This document shows positions 1 through 8,593 of a stretch of DNA of 64,000 bases, piece by piece. Position 1 is the stretch's first letter. Every line of letters begins with the position of its first letter. Source of the stretch: Vicinamibacterales bacterium (GTDB lineage: Bacteria; Acidobacteriota; Vicinamibacteria; Vicinamibacterales; UBA2999). The position numbers and the translations under genes were made by a program. The notes under the pieces were generated by a model. That model was not told the DNA's origin. It saw only the letters and a list, made by a program, of their open reading frames with translations, and did not search any database. The stretch covers positions 124,001 to 188,000 of the forward strand of contig JBAZYO010000012.1 of assembly GCA_041659285.1 (NCBI GenBank). Reading direction: 5' to 3'.

Positions 1-3000
1 GCGCCTCCTCGGGCGCGGACTCCCGGCGTGGCGCGACCCGCGAGAGGAACGGACTGGGACGACGGGTGGTGAAGGCGGCAAGGAACTGATCCCAGCGCAC
101 GTCCACCGCCGCCACCCGCGCATGGTGGGTGCCGAGGAGCGCCGAGAAGAGACGGAGCGCGCGCGCGGGCTCGATCGGGTCGAGGCCGGTCCTCGCCAGG
201 CGCGCCTGCAGCGCCGCCGTCACCATGCCGCCACCGGCCCACGGTCCCCAGCCGATGGCCAGGCCAGGTAGGCCGAGGCGCCGTCGATGCTCGCAGAGCA
301 GGTCGAGGAAGTGGTTGCCGGCGGCGTAGTGCGCCTGCCCCGCGCTGCCCCACCACGACGAAATCGACGAGAAGCAGACGAAGAAGTCGAGGGCGCGATC
401 GCGCGTCAGCAGGTGCAGGTTCCAACTGCCCGTCACCTTCGAACCGGCCACGTCTCGCAACGCCTCCGGCGTCATCGCCGCGATCGGGCATTCCTGCGCG
501 ACGCCGGCGGCATGAACCACGCCCGCCAGCGGCAACCCGGTCGCCGCGATCGCGTCGAGCACGCGCCGGCCGTCTTCCAGGCAGGTGATGTCGCCGTGGA
601 TGAAACGCACGCCGGGCGGGACGCGATCCCGGATCGCGTCGGGCATGCCCTCGCCGCGGCCGCTCAGCACCACGTGCCTGGCGCCGTTCTCGAGCAGCGC
701 GCCGAGCACGTGCTGGCCCAGCGCCCCGGTGCCGCCGACGATCCAGTAGACGGCGTCATCGCGAAGCCGGCGCGGCGCCTGCATATCGGGACCGGCCGCC
801 GGCATCAGGCGCGGCACGAACCATCGCCCGCCGCGCCGCGCCAGTTGATCCTCGTCGCCCGCCGCGGTCAGCGCGCCGATCAGCGCATCGGCGTCGGCGG
901 CGCCGAAGCCGGCCGGCAGATCGACGAGGCCACCCCACAGGTGCGGCACCTCGAGCGCCGCCGCCTTGCCGGCACCCCACGCGCACGCGCCGTCGAGCCG
1001 CACGGCGTCACCGGCGAGAACCGGAATCGCGCTCTCGGTGACGACCCAGCATCGCGCGGCTATGCCCGTGGTCTCGATCTGGCGCAGGGTCTCGATGATC
1101 CGCTCGGTCAGCGCCAGTGCCCGCACATCGGGCGCCTCGTCTCCCTCGGACGGCGCGTGCACGATCACGAGCGCCGGCGCCTGGCCCGGGGCGGGCAGCT
1201 CGGTAACGCGCCGCAGCCCGGGCGACCGGTCGATCGCCGCGGCCAGCAGCGGGCTGTCGCCAATCAGGAGGCACGGACGCCGGGACCCGGCGCTGATGGT
1301 CGCGTCAGGCGCGGGTGGCGTCTCGGCGACGATCCATTCGGTCACGTAGGTGCCGGGCCGATCGCTGCCCTCGTCCACCACTTGCCGCTGGTGCAGCGCC
1401 GAGAACGCCTTGACCACCGCGGCCACGGTCGCGGGTTCACGCTCGAGACCGCGGTCGTGCGCCAGCACCTGGGCAATGGCCTCCTCGTCCCGCCCCGCGG
1501 CCAGCGCCTGCAGGAGCGGACTGCGATCGCCGGCCTGAACTCGATGCTGCCGGCCGCCGAACGGATAGAGCGGCAGCGCCCACGCATCAGCGGGCGATAC
1601 CGGCGGCTCGGAGTCCGGCAGCCGGCCTTGGGGCGCCGCGGCCGTGCCGCTGGCGACGAAGGCCGAGAGTTGCCCCACGAGATCCGCGCGTGAGGTGAAC
1701 GACAGCGCCAGGCGGTGCGAGAACCGGGCGCGGGTCGCGGCTGCGGATGCGCACAAACCTGACAGGTCGTCTGACGCCGACTGGCACAGGTGCAGGTATC
1801 GCGCGGCCAGCGCGCGAAGCGCGGCGCCATCGCGCGCCGACACGACGAGACGCGAGGTCGCCGTCACCGGCGTTCGATCCGACGGGCGCGCGGCCCGGCC
1901 GGCCGGATCGTCGCCGACAATCACGTGGGCGAGGGTGCCGCCGAAACCGAAGGAGCTGACTGCGGCCACGCGCTCGACATCGCGCTTCGGCCAGGGCGTC
2001 ACACCCGCGGTCAGCGTCAGGCCCGTCCCGTCGAGGGCGGCGTGCGGACTGGCGCGGTCGATGCGAAGCGCCGGAATCTCGTCGTGCTGAAGCGCCAGGA
2101 TGGCGGCAATCAGGCCGGCAATCCCCGCCGCGCCTTCCAGGTGGCCGATGATGCCTTTCACCGCGCCCACGCGGCAGGCCGCGGCGCCGGTCCGGCCGTA
2201 GCACGCCGCGAGCGCGCTCAGCTCGATCGGATCGCCGAGCGGCGTTCCCGTGCCGTGCGCCTCGACATACTCCACCGAGGCGGCGGTGACGCCGGCGCGG
2301 GCCAACGCCTGGCGAATCACGACGCGCTGCGCCTCACCGTTGGGAGCCGACAGGCCGTTGCTGCGGCCATCCTGCACGACCGCCGAGCCGCGAAGAACGG
2401 CGAGCACGCGGTTGCCGTCACGGCGCGCCGCCGACAGCGGCTTGAGCACGACCAGGCCGCAGCCCTCGCCGCGGACGTAGCCGTCGGCCGCGGCGTCGAA
2501 CGGCCGGCACCGGCCGGTGGGCGACAACATCGCCGCGCGCTCGAGCACGCCGGTGACTTCCGCGCTGACGAGCGCATTCACGCCACCGACAATCGCGAGG
2601 CTGCAATCGCCGGACCGCAAGGCCTGGCAGGCCTGGTGCACCGCCACCAGGGAAGCCGAGCAGGCGGTGTCAATCGTGAGGCTGGGCCCGCGGACATCGA
2701 GGAAATACGACAGCCGGTTCGCGATGATCGCGGCCGAAGTGCCGGTCGCGGCGAAGCGGTCGGGGCCGCCGGGAGCGCCGTAGACGTCGGGCGCGTAGTC
2801 AACGGCGCTCACACCGACAAATACCCCGGTGTCGGATCCGGCCAGCGCGTGCGGGACGATGCCGGCGTCTTCGAGCGCGTGCCAGGCGGTCTCGAGCAGG
2901 AGCCGCTGCTGCGGATCGAGCGACCGCGCCTCGGCGTCGGAGATCCCGAAGAACTCGGCGTCGAACCGAAACAGGTCGCGGAGGTAGCCGCCGCGACCGA

Positions 3001-5170
3001 CGCTGCGGTTGGCGGGGAACCGCCCTGCCGGCGGCGGCACGATCGCATCACCGCGTCCGGTCAGCGTCTGCCAGAAGGCCGAGGGCGAGTCGCTGTCACC
3101 AGGGAAATTGCAGCCGATCCCGATCACCGCGATGCGATCGTCCGCGGCGCTGACCGGCTGCGGTGCCACCACGGCCGGCTCGTCCCCGGCCAGGAACGCC
3201 GCGAAGGCGCGGATGCTCGGATACTCCCACAGCGCGGTCACCGGCACCTTGCGCCCCGACTGCTCCTCGATCTGCGCCGCGATCTCGACGGCCTCGATCG
3301 AACTCAGCCCGAACGACGAGAAGGGTTCGCTGAGATCGATGAGCGCGTCCGGCGTCTTCTTGCGCGTTGCCATGAGGCGGCGCAGCCAGGCCGCCCATTG
3401 CCGTGCGTCGGTTCGCGCCTCGCCGGCCGGCGTCTCCGTGCCGGCGACCGCGGCGTCGGTGGCGGCATGCCACTGCGCGATCGGCGAGAACCCGCCGTTC
3501 ACGAACGCGGCCTTGCAGGCGCGCCGTTGCACCTTGCCGCTAGAGGTCTTGAGGATGCTGCCCTTGGGCAGCAGCACGATCGCGTCGCAGGCCAGTCCGT
3601 GCTCGCGCGACACCGCGGCGCGAATGGCGGTGATGACGGCATCGGTGTCGGCGGCACGGCGGCTCAGCTCGGCGGCGACCACCAGGCGCTCGGCGCCATC
3701 GCGCTCCACCGGGAACGCCGCGACAAAACTCTCGCGCACGTCGGCCGCGGCGGCTTCGACCGTCGCTTCGATATCGTGGGGATAGTGATTACTGCCGGCG
3801 ATGATCAGGAGATCCTTCAGCCGGCCGGTGAGATAGATCTCGCCCTGGCGCGTGAAGCCGAGATCGCCGGTCCGGAGCATGGGCCCGCGGCCCGCGGCCG
3901 TGACGGCCGCGAAGGTCTCAGCGGTCTCATCGGGCTTCTTCCAGTAGCCAGCCGCGACGCTGGCATTCGCCATCCAGATCTCCCCCACCACATCGTCGGG
4001 GAGCTCCTGCCGCGTGTCCGGATCGACAATGGCCAGGGGATAGTCGCCGGCGGGAACGCCGCAACTGATCACCGCGCGGGCCTGCGGATGCTCGGGCGCA
4101 ACATCGACGCAGCGGCCGCGCTCGAGGGCGTCAGGCGCGAGGAACGCGGTGCGATACGGCGTGCCGTTCTCCTTGGCGCTGACCACCAGCGTCGCTTCGG
4201 CCAGCCCATAGGCCGGGGCAAAGGCGGTGGGCCGGAAGCCGAAGCGCGCGAAGGTGGCGATGAAACGCTCGGCGGTGTCGCGCCGGACCGGCTCGGCGGC
4301 GCTGGCCGCGACCACCAGGGAGCTCAGGTCGGTGTCGGGCGCGAGGCGATCGGCCGCGCGATCGATGCACAGCTGGTACGCGAAGTTCGGTCCGTGAATG
4401 TGCGTGGCGCGGTACCGCGAGACCGCGTCGAGCCAGCACCAGGGCCGCTTGATGAAGGCGACCGGCGAGATCACGTAGCAGGCCGACATCGAGTACAGCG
4501 GGTGCAGCAACCCGTCGATGAGACCGTAATCGTGGAAGTACGGCATCCACGTCACCGACGTGGACTCGGCGCTGTAGCGAAAGCTCTTTTGCAGCCGGCC
4601 GAGATTGTCCAGGATGTTGGCGTGCGTGACCATCACGCCCTTGGGGCTGGAGGTGGACCCGGACGTGTACTGGAGAAGGGCGAGGTCGTCCGGCGCCGCG
4701 TCGTGCGGCTCGAGCTGCGGGCCGTCGGCGGTCACATCCGTCACGATCCAGGGCAGGTCGCGGAGATCGCTGGCGCCGGCAAAGGCTTCGCGCGCCTGGT
4801 CGCGGATCTCCAGGCTCGCCACCACCGCCGCGGCGTCGCAGTCGGCGACCACCGCCCGCATCCTGGGCAGCGTGCGCTTCAGGCGCGACACGTCCGGCGG
4901 CGGCACCGGAACCGGAATGGCCCCGGCGAAGATGCAGGCCATGAACCCGATCATGAAGTCGAGGCTGTTGTCCTGCAGCAGCAGCACGCGGTCGCCGGGC
5001 CGGACCCGCTCACGCAGGAGCCGGGCATGGACGCCGGCCAGCCGGTACAGCTCTCCGTAGGTCAGCGCGCGCGCGTCATCGCGTCCCTGCGCGAGGAACG
5101 TGTACGCGTCCCGGCCGGGCGCCGTCGCGACGCACCGCTCGAGAATGGACGCGACTCCCTTCACGCCCAT
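1..5170 (-). CDS. FAAL-ACP-KS-KR polyketide synthase, 3' end outside window
   Basis: The reading frame is open from the ATG at 5170 to the left window edge (at least 1723 residues), so the C-terminus is missing. An N-terminal fatty acyl-AMP ligase (about residues 1-590) carries the adenylation motif YTSGSTSSPKG near residue 167, the FAAL-type WMPYFHDYGLIDG, and RTGDLGF/GSNHYPHDIE. An acyl carrier protein follows, with FGLSS near residue 618. The ketosynthase (about 675-1090) has all three catalytic residues: DTACSAS near 834, VEAHGTGT near 975 and GHLEGA near 1008. A ketoreductase follows, with GGTGALG near 1479, FSSISS and AHYAAGN. No acyltransferase lies between KS and KR; only a short flanking segment with LPLYPFGG is present. 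The expected role is to activate a fatty acid as acyl-AMP, load it on the ACP and extend it by one reduced ketide, as in lipopeptide starters. The ATG overlaps the upstream thioesterase by 10 bases. Malonyl units would have to come from an acyltransferase outside the window. Confidence 0.9.
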   Translation of the reverse strand, partial: MGVKGVASILERCVATAPGRDAYTFLAQGRDDARALTYGELYRLAGVHARLLRERVRPGDRVLLLQDNSLDFMIGFMACIFAGAIPVPVPPPDVSRLKRTLPRMRAVVADCDAAAVVASLEIRDQAREAFAGASDLRDLPWIVTDVTADGPQLEPHDAAPDDLALLQYTSGSTSSPKGVMVTHANILDNLGRLQKSFRYSAESTSVTWMPYFHDYGLIDGLLHPLYSMSACYVISPVAFIKRPWCWLDAVSRYRATHIHGPNFAYQLCIDRAADRLAPDTDLSSLVVAASAAEPVRRDTAERFIATFARFGFRPTAFAPAYGLAEATLVVSAKENGTPYRTAFLAPDALERGRCVDVAPEHPQARAVISCGVPAGDYPLAIVDPDTRQELPDDVVGEIWMANASVAAGYWKKPDETAETFAAVTAAGRGPMLRTGDLGFTRQGEIYLTGRLKDLLIIAGSNHYPHDIEATVEAAAADVRESFVAAFPVERDGAERLVVAAELSRRAADTDAVITAIRAAVSREHGLACDAIVLLPKGSILKTSSGKVQRRACKAAFVNGGFSPIAQWHAATDAAVAGTETPAGEARTDARQWAAWLRRLMATRKKTPDALIDLSEPFSSFGLSSIEAVEIAAQIEEQSGRKVPVTALWEYPSIRAFAAFLAGDEPAVVAPQPVSAADDRIAVIGIGCNFPGDSDSPSAFWQTLTGRGDAIVPPPAGRFPANRSVGRGGYLRDLFRFDAEFFGISDAEARSLDPQQRLLLETAWHALEDAGIVPHALAGSDTGVFVGVSAVDYAPDVYGAPGGPDRFAATGTSAAIIANRLSYFLDVRGPSLTIDTACSASLVAVHQACQALRSGDCSLAIVGGVNALVSAEVTGVLERAAMLSPTGRCRPFDAAADGYVRGEGCGLVVLKPLSAARRDGNRVLAVLRGSAVVQDGRSNGLSAPNGEAQRVVIRQALARAGVTAASVEYVEAHGTGTPLGDPIELSALAACYGRTGAAACRVGAVKGIIGHLEGAAGIAGLIAAILALQHDEIPALRIDRASPHAALDGTGLTLTAGVTPWPKRDVERVAAVSSFGFGGTLAHVIVGDDPAGRAARPSDRTPVTATSRLVVSARDGAALRALAARYLHLCQSASDDLSGLCASAAATRARFSHRLALSFTSRADLVGQLSAFVASGTAAAPQGRLPDSEPPVSPADAWALPLYPFGGRQHRVQAGDRSPLLQALAAGRDEEAIAQVLAHDRGLEREPATVAAVVKAFSALHQRQVVDEGSDRPGTYVTEWIVAETPPAPDATISAGSRRPCLLIGDSPLLAAAIDRSPGLRRVTELPAPGQAPALVIVHAPSEGDEAPDVRALALTERIIETLRQIETTGIAARCWVVTESAIPVLAGDAVRLDGACAWGAGKAAALEVPHLWGGLVDLPAGFGAADADALIGALTAAGDEDQLARRGGRWFVPRLMPAAGPDMQAPRRLRDDAVYWIVGGTGALGQHVLGALLENGARHVVLSGRGEGMPDAIRDRVPPGVRFIHGDITCLEDGRRVLDAIAATGLPLAGVVHAAGVAQECPIAAMTPEALRDVAGSKVTGSWNLHLLTRDRALDFFVCFSSISSWWGSAGQAHYAAGNHFLDLLCEHRRRLGLPGLAIGWGPWAGGGMVTAALQARLARTGLDPIEPARALRLFSALLGTHHARVAAVDVRWDQFLAAFTTRRPSPFLSRVAPRRESAPEEA

Positions 5171-5862
5171 ACCGGTGTCGTGACCAGTTGCCGTTGAATC
5201 GTCGCGGCGATCTCATCCCAATGCCTGAGGATGAAGAAATGGTCGCCGCTGAATTCGTGCACGCGGCACGACGCGGTCGTCTCACTCGCCCAGGCCGCGG
5301 CATCGGCGATCGTCGTGTCGTCGTCGCGCCCCACCATCACCACGAGCGGAAGGTCGAGGGGCGCCTGGTCGCGGCGTTCCCAGGTTTCGACGGCCTTGAA
5401 ATCGGCGCGCAGGATCGGCTCGAAGTACTGGAGCATTTCCTGGTCCTGGAGGATCTGGGGCGGGCACCCGCCGAGCTCGCGGAGCATCGCCACGAATTGT
5501 TGCGGCGGCAGCAGGTGCCGCTGGCGTACCTGGCGTGATGCCGGCGCGTCGCTGCCCGAGAGGAACAGGGCCTCCGGCTGGGCGAGGCCGGCGGCGCGAA
5601 TGCGGTGGGCGGCCAGTAACGCGAGCAGCGCGCCCATGCTGTGACCGTAGAGCGCGTAGCGACCGGCTACCGCACGCTGGCGGACCTGCTGGAACACATC
5701 GTCGGCCAGCTCTTCGAGCGAGGCACACAGCGGCTCGGGCCCGCGCCGGCCACGTCCGGGAAGCTCGAGTCCTTCGAGCTTGACGCCGGGCGCCAGTGAG
5801 CGCTCAAGAGCACGATACGACCATGCGTTGCCCCCGGCATAAGGGATACAGAAGAGATTCAT
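5161..5862 (-). CDS. Type II thioesterase (alpha/beta hydrolase) of the PKS cluster
   Basis: This 233-residue alpha/beta hydrolase resembles GrsT/RifR-type editing thioesterases. It begins with the family pattern FCIPYAGGNAWSY. It has the nucleophile elbow GHSMGALLA near residue 75, an Asp-containing strand VVMVGRDDDTT, and the catalytic His region FSGDHFFI near the C-terminus. Type II thioesterases remove stalled or mis-primed acyl groups from carrier proteins of PKS and NRPS lines. Its stop codon overlaps the start of the FAAL-PKS gene, so the two are translationally coupled. Its ATG lies 14 bases after a TATAAT hexamer, which makes it the probable first gene of this transcript. Confidence 0.9.
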   Translation of the reverse strand: MNLFCIPYAGGNAWSYRALERSLAPGVKLEGLELPGRGRRGPEPLCASLEELADDVFQQVRQRAVAGRYALYGHSMGALLALLAAHRIRAAGLAQPEALFLSGSDAPASRQVRQRHLLPPQQFVAMLRELGGCPPQILQDQEMLQYFEPILRADFKAVETWERRDQAPLDLPLVVMVGRDDDTTIADAAAWASETTASCRVHEFSGDHFFILRHWDEIAATIQRQLVTTPVWA

Positions 5863-5876
5863 TTTGGCGAACGAAC

Positions 5877-5882
5877 ATTATA
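5877..5882 (-). promoter_or_regulatory. Putative -10 box for the thioesterase/PKS operon
   Basis: A perfect TATAAT on the minus strand sits 14 bases before the thioesterase ATG. No convincing -35 hexamer is visible. The assignment rests on the hexamer and its position in the short gap before the first gene of the operon. Confidence 0.5.
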
Positions 5883-5945
5883 TCGCCCACGTTCGTCGCC
5901 CTGACGGCGGAGGGGGCCGCCGAATCTCGACCGTGTGTCCGCTTA

Positions 5946-5961
5946 TGGCGGCTTAAGTCGC
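5946..5961. terminator. Short hairpin downstream of the DUF697-like gene
   Basis: A near-perfect inverted repeat (GGCGGCTTAAGTCGCC) lies about 25 bases beyond the stop of the DUF697-like gene and before the PKS-operon promoter. There is no T-run, so it is only a possible terminator or mRNA-stabilising hairpin. Confidence 0.3.
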
Positions 5962-5984
5962 CGACGCAACGGGGGCGTTACGGA

Positions 5985-6422
5985 CTATCCGGCTTTCTGC
6001 ACCACTTCGTCCTTGAAGTGCTGGCGCATCTTGTCGGGGTCGAAGTCCAGCAGCGTGCCGCCCGATGCGAAGTGCTGCATGAACACCCGGCCGACCGCCC
6101 ATGTCACGGCTCCGCCCATGGCCGACACCGAGAAACCGCCGAGCACGGGACCGAACACCGGCACCGCCTTCAGCAGGTTGCGGCCGAGGCCATAGCCGAG
6201 GCTCGTGCCGGCCAGTCCACCGAGCAAGGCCGCGACGATCGAGCGCACGCGCTCGGAATCGAACGGCACCTCGTAGACCGCCGAAATCTCCTTCAGCATC
6301 TTCACCTGGATGGCGGAGATGGCCACCCAGTCCACGAGTGGAATGGGGAGGAGCCCTGCGCCCGCCGAGTAGAGGGAGTGCGTCTTGATCAACTCCGTTG
6401 CCAGCGTATCTTTCTCAGCCAT
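5985..6422 (-). CDS. DUF697-like small membrane protein
   Basis: This is a 145-residue protein starting MAEKDTLATELIKTHSL. The start is fixed by a strong Shine-Dalgarno (AAGGAGG) just upstream; a longer frame exists but overlaps the exporter gene. The motif PIPLVDWVAISAIQVKML, followed by two glycine-rich hydrophobic stretches (about residues 60-80 and 85-110), matches the DUF697 / YcjF-like family. Members are often found with GTPases or at envelope loci, and their biochemical role is unknown. It lies 14 bases after the exporter gene, so the two are probably cotranscribed. Confidence 0.75.
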   Translation of the reverse strand: MAEKDTLATELIKTHSLYSAGAGLLPIPLVDWVAISAIQVKMLKEISAVYEVPFDSERVRSIVAALLGGLAGTSLGYGLGRNLLKAVPVFGPVLGGFSVSAMGGAVTWAVGRVFMQHFASGGTLLDFDPDKMRQHFKDEVVQKAG

Positions 6423-6436
6423 CACGCCTCCTTGAA

Positions 6437-8125
6437 TCACGCCTGCTTGTAGGGAACGAATTCGCCGTACTCCATCTTCACGACCCGATCGGCGACGTGG
6501 AAATACTTGTCGTCGTGGCTCACGGCGATGACGGTCTTGCCGTCGCGCTTGAGCCGCGGCAGCAGCGTCTCGTAGAAGAACTGGCGGAAGGGCGGGTCCT
6601 GGTCCGCGGCCCATTCATCGAGCACGAGAATGGGGCGATCCTCGAGCAACGCCACCAGCAGGGCCAGCCGCTTCCGCTGCCCGTGCGAGAGATCGAGCGT
6701 GGTGAAGCGCCCGTTCTCATACGCCGTCTTGTGCGAGATCTGCATCAACGCCAGCAGTTCGCTGACGCGCTCGGCCGGCACGTCGCCGAGGCCGTACAGC
6801 CGATCGAACAGGTGGTACTCGCTGAACACCGCGGCGAAATGGCTTCGGTACCAGGTCGCGGTGTCGGCCGACACCAGCGTGTCGTCCATGGTCAGCGTCC
6901 CCGACTGCGGATGGTAGAGGCCGGTCAGGGCCTTGAGCAGCGTTGACTTGCCGCTGCCGTTGCCGCCGACGATGAACAGCATCTCGCCGGCGTTGACGTC
7001 GAGATCGATGGGGCCGAGGCGAAAGACGCTGCCGGTGCCACGATCGGGATACTGGAACACCGTGCGCTGCATGTGGATGCGCGAGAACGGCGCCGGCGGC
7101 GGCGCTTCGGGCCGCCCATTCTGGTTGGCCACGCTCGACGCCGTGAGCTGCGCCTCGATGTCGAAGATGTTCTGCGCCGCGACGTTGGCGGCCGAGAAGA
7201 TCGGCACGGCGTTGACGATGCTGCCGAGCGGGCCGATGATGAACAGGACCGCCGCCGTCAGCTTGAGCACCACGCCCGAATACTCGGGACTCACCCGGGG
7301 CAGCAGGAACACAATCGCCGCAAGCAGGCCGTAGACCAGCAGCTGCGAGAACAGAAAGTGCGACGAGAATTCGCGGCCCGACTCGACCTTGACAGCCTCG
7401 ACGGCACCCGACACGGCCCGCAGGTGCTGAAACAGGTCGGCGCCGCGGGCCTTGCGCAACCGCACTTCCTTGAAGCCGTCGAGCAGGTGCGTCAACAGCG
7501 CCAGGAACTCGTTTTCCTTGCGCTGGGCCTGGCCGAGCATCCGGGTCAGCGCCTGCGCCCGCTGCAGGTGCAGCAGGATGCCGACGCCGCACACCGCCAC
7601 CGTGATGATGAAGGCCGTCTTCGAGAGAATCGCCAGGTAGCCCACGCTGAACGTGACCATCATCAGCGCCTGCGTGGCCATGACCAGCGTTGACGCCGCC
7701 TGCGAGATGTTCTGCGTTTCGCGCGCGACGACGCCGAAGATCTCGGACCGGCCCAGGTGTTCGAGCGACTCGAGGTCGGCCTTGCGGACGTCATCGGCCA
7801 CCCGCACACGGATTCCGCCGAGGATCCGTTCCACCTCGGTGATCGACGTGATCAGGATGAACCGCTGGGCAAACACATAGAGCCCGATGGTGATGGCGAA
7901 GAGCGCGAGCAGCCGGTCGTTGGCCGCCTGGTTGCTGGCGTTCTCGGCCGCGGCGTTGATGATGGCCAGCAGGCCGGCATTGGCCAGGCCCGAGAACGCC
8001 ACGAAGGACGCCATCTCGAGGTCAAAGCGTTGCGAGCCGCGTCGCAGGAGACGCGCCAGCGGCTGTGTGGTGAGGAACTGGAACACGGAGGGCGGCCCGC
8101 CTAGTGACGCGGGCCCAGCAGCCAT
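6437..8125 (-). CDS. Cyclic-peptide/siderophore-type ABC exporter (SyrD/PvdE-like), fused TM and ATPase
   Basis: A half-transporter of about 562 residues has an N-terminal six-helix exporter domain and a C-terminal ATPase. The ATPase shows Walker A VGGNGSGKST, the degenerate signature LSHGQRKRL, Walker B RPILVLDEW and the switch histidine in AVSHDD. The signature LSHGQ and the overall length fit the SyrD/PvdE cyclic-peptide exporter family, which moves peptides or their precursors across the inner membrane. Two starts are possible: ATG 8125, overlapping the preceding small gene by 25 bases, or GTG 8086 just after it. The neighbouring FAAL-PKS makes export of a lipopeptide-like product the simplest reading, but that link is inferred. 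Confidence 0.85.
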   Translation of the reverse strand: MAAGPASLGGPPSVFQFLTTQPLARLLRRGSQRFDLEMASFVAFSGLANAGLLAIINAAAENASNQAANDRLLALFAITIGLYVFAQRFILITSITEVERILGGIRVRVADDVRKADLESLEHLGRSEIFGVVARETQNISQAASTLVMATQALMMVTFSVGYLAILSKTAFIITVAVCGVGILLHLQRAQALTRMLGQAQRKENEFLALLTHLLDGFKEVRLRKARGADLFQHLRAVSGAVEAVKVESGREFSSHFLFSQLLVYGLLAAIVFLLPRVSPEYSGVVLKLTAAVLFIIGPLGSIVNAVPIFSAANVAAQNIFDIEAQLTASSVANQNGRPEAPPPAPFSRIHMQRTVFQYPDRGTGSVFRLGPIDLDVNAGEMLFIVGGNGSGKSTLLKALTGLYHPQSGTLTMDDTLVSADTATWYRSHFAAVFSEYHLFDRLYGLGDVPAERVSELLALMQISHKTAYENGRFTTLDLSHGQRKRLALLVALLEDRPILVLDEWAADQDPPFRQFFYETLLPRLKRDGKTVIAVSHDDKYFHVADRVVKMEYGEFVPYKQA

Positions 8126-8391
8126 CGCACCGGCGCGAGCACCGCCATCAGCGACACCGCAATCGGCAAGGTCAGCACGTCGAGGGCGTGCGTCACGCGC
8201 GCGCCTCGCGGACTCGGCACGGGAACAACCGGCGCCGGCTTCGCGCTCTCGACCACCGGTTCCGCCGCGTCTGAGCGATAGACCCAAGGCGAGCTGGCGG
8301 GCGGCGTCGCCGCCGCGGGCGTGAACGACGGCCGCGCGGCGCGCGGTTTGGGCTTGGGCTTGCGAGCGGGCGCGTCTTCGGTCTTGGCCAT
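8101..8391 (-). CDS. Small Pro/Ala-rich protein with C-terminal membrane segment
   Basis: This 96-residue protein is not recognised. It starts MAKTEDAPARKPKPKPRAA, continues as a low-complexity Lys/Pro/Ala region, and ends with one probable membrane helix around LTLPIAVSLMAVLAPVRWLL. The layout suggests a cytoplasmic disordered tail tethered to the membrane. It lies between a 62-residue membrane protein and the exporter on the same strand, with small gaps or overlaps, so it is probably an accessory part of that operon. No function is assigned. Confidence 0.6.
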   Translation of the reverse strand: MAKTEDAPARKPKPKPRAARPSFTPAAATPPASSPWVYRSDAAEPVVESAKPAPVVPVPSPRGARVTHALDVLTLPIAVSLMAVLAPVRWLLGPRH

Positions 8392-8404
8392 GGTCACTCG
8401 TCCG

Positions 8405-8593
8405 TTAGCGGCGGGCCACATGTCGCGGTCGCGGCGGCGACACCGGAATTGCGGCGATCAACAGCAGCAGGCCGACGATGGGCGTCAGGAGAATCGAGGC
8501 AAAGAAATAGCCCCAGAACCGGAAACGTCGGTTGCGGCCGAAAAAGGCAATGATGACTGCCAGTATCAACCAGGCCGCGATCAGCGGAATCAT
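8405..8593 (-). CDS. 62-residue membrane protein, two predicted helices
   Basis: This small protein starts MIPLIAAWLILAVIIAFFG and has two hydrophobic helices separated by a basic/aromatic loop (RNRRFRFWGYF). Its ATG overlaps the stop of the upstream substrate-binding protein gene (ATGA), which is good evidence that it is translated. Phospholipase-D-nuclease N-terminal and superinfection-exclusion-type small membrane proteins look similar, but no family can be named with confidence. Confidence 0.65.
   Translation of the reverse strand: MIPLIAAWLILAVIIAFFGRNRRFRFWGYFFASILLTPIVGLLLLIAAIPVSPPRPRHVARR

Noticed and set aside
1790..5197. A 1135-codon plus-strand open frame opposite the PKS
   Set aside because: The minus strand holds a continuous FAAL-ACP-KS-KR with all active sites. 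The plus-strand translation is Arg/Gly/Ala-rich without domains, a typical shadow in high-GC DNA.
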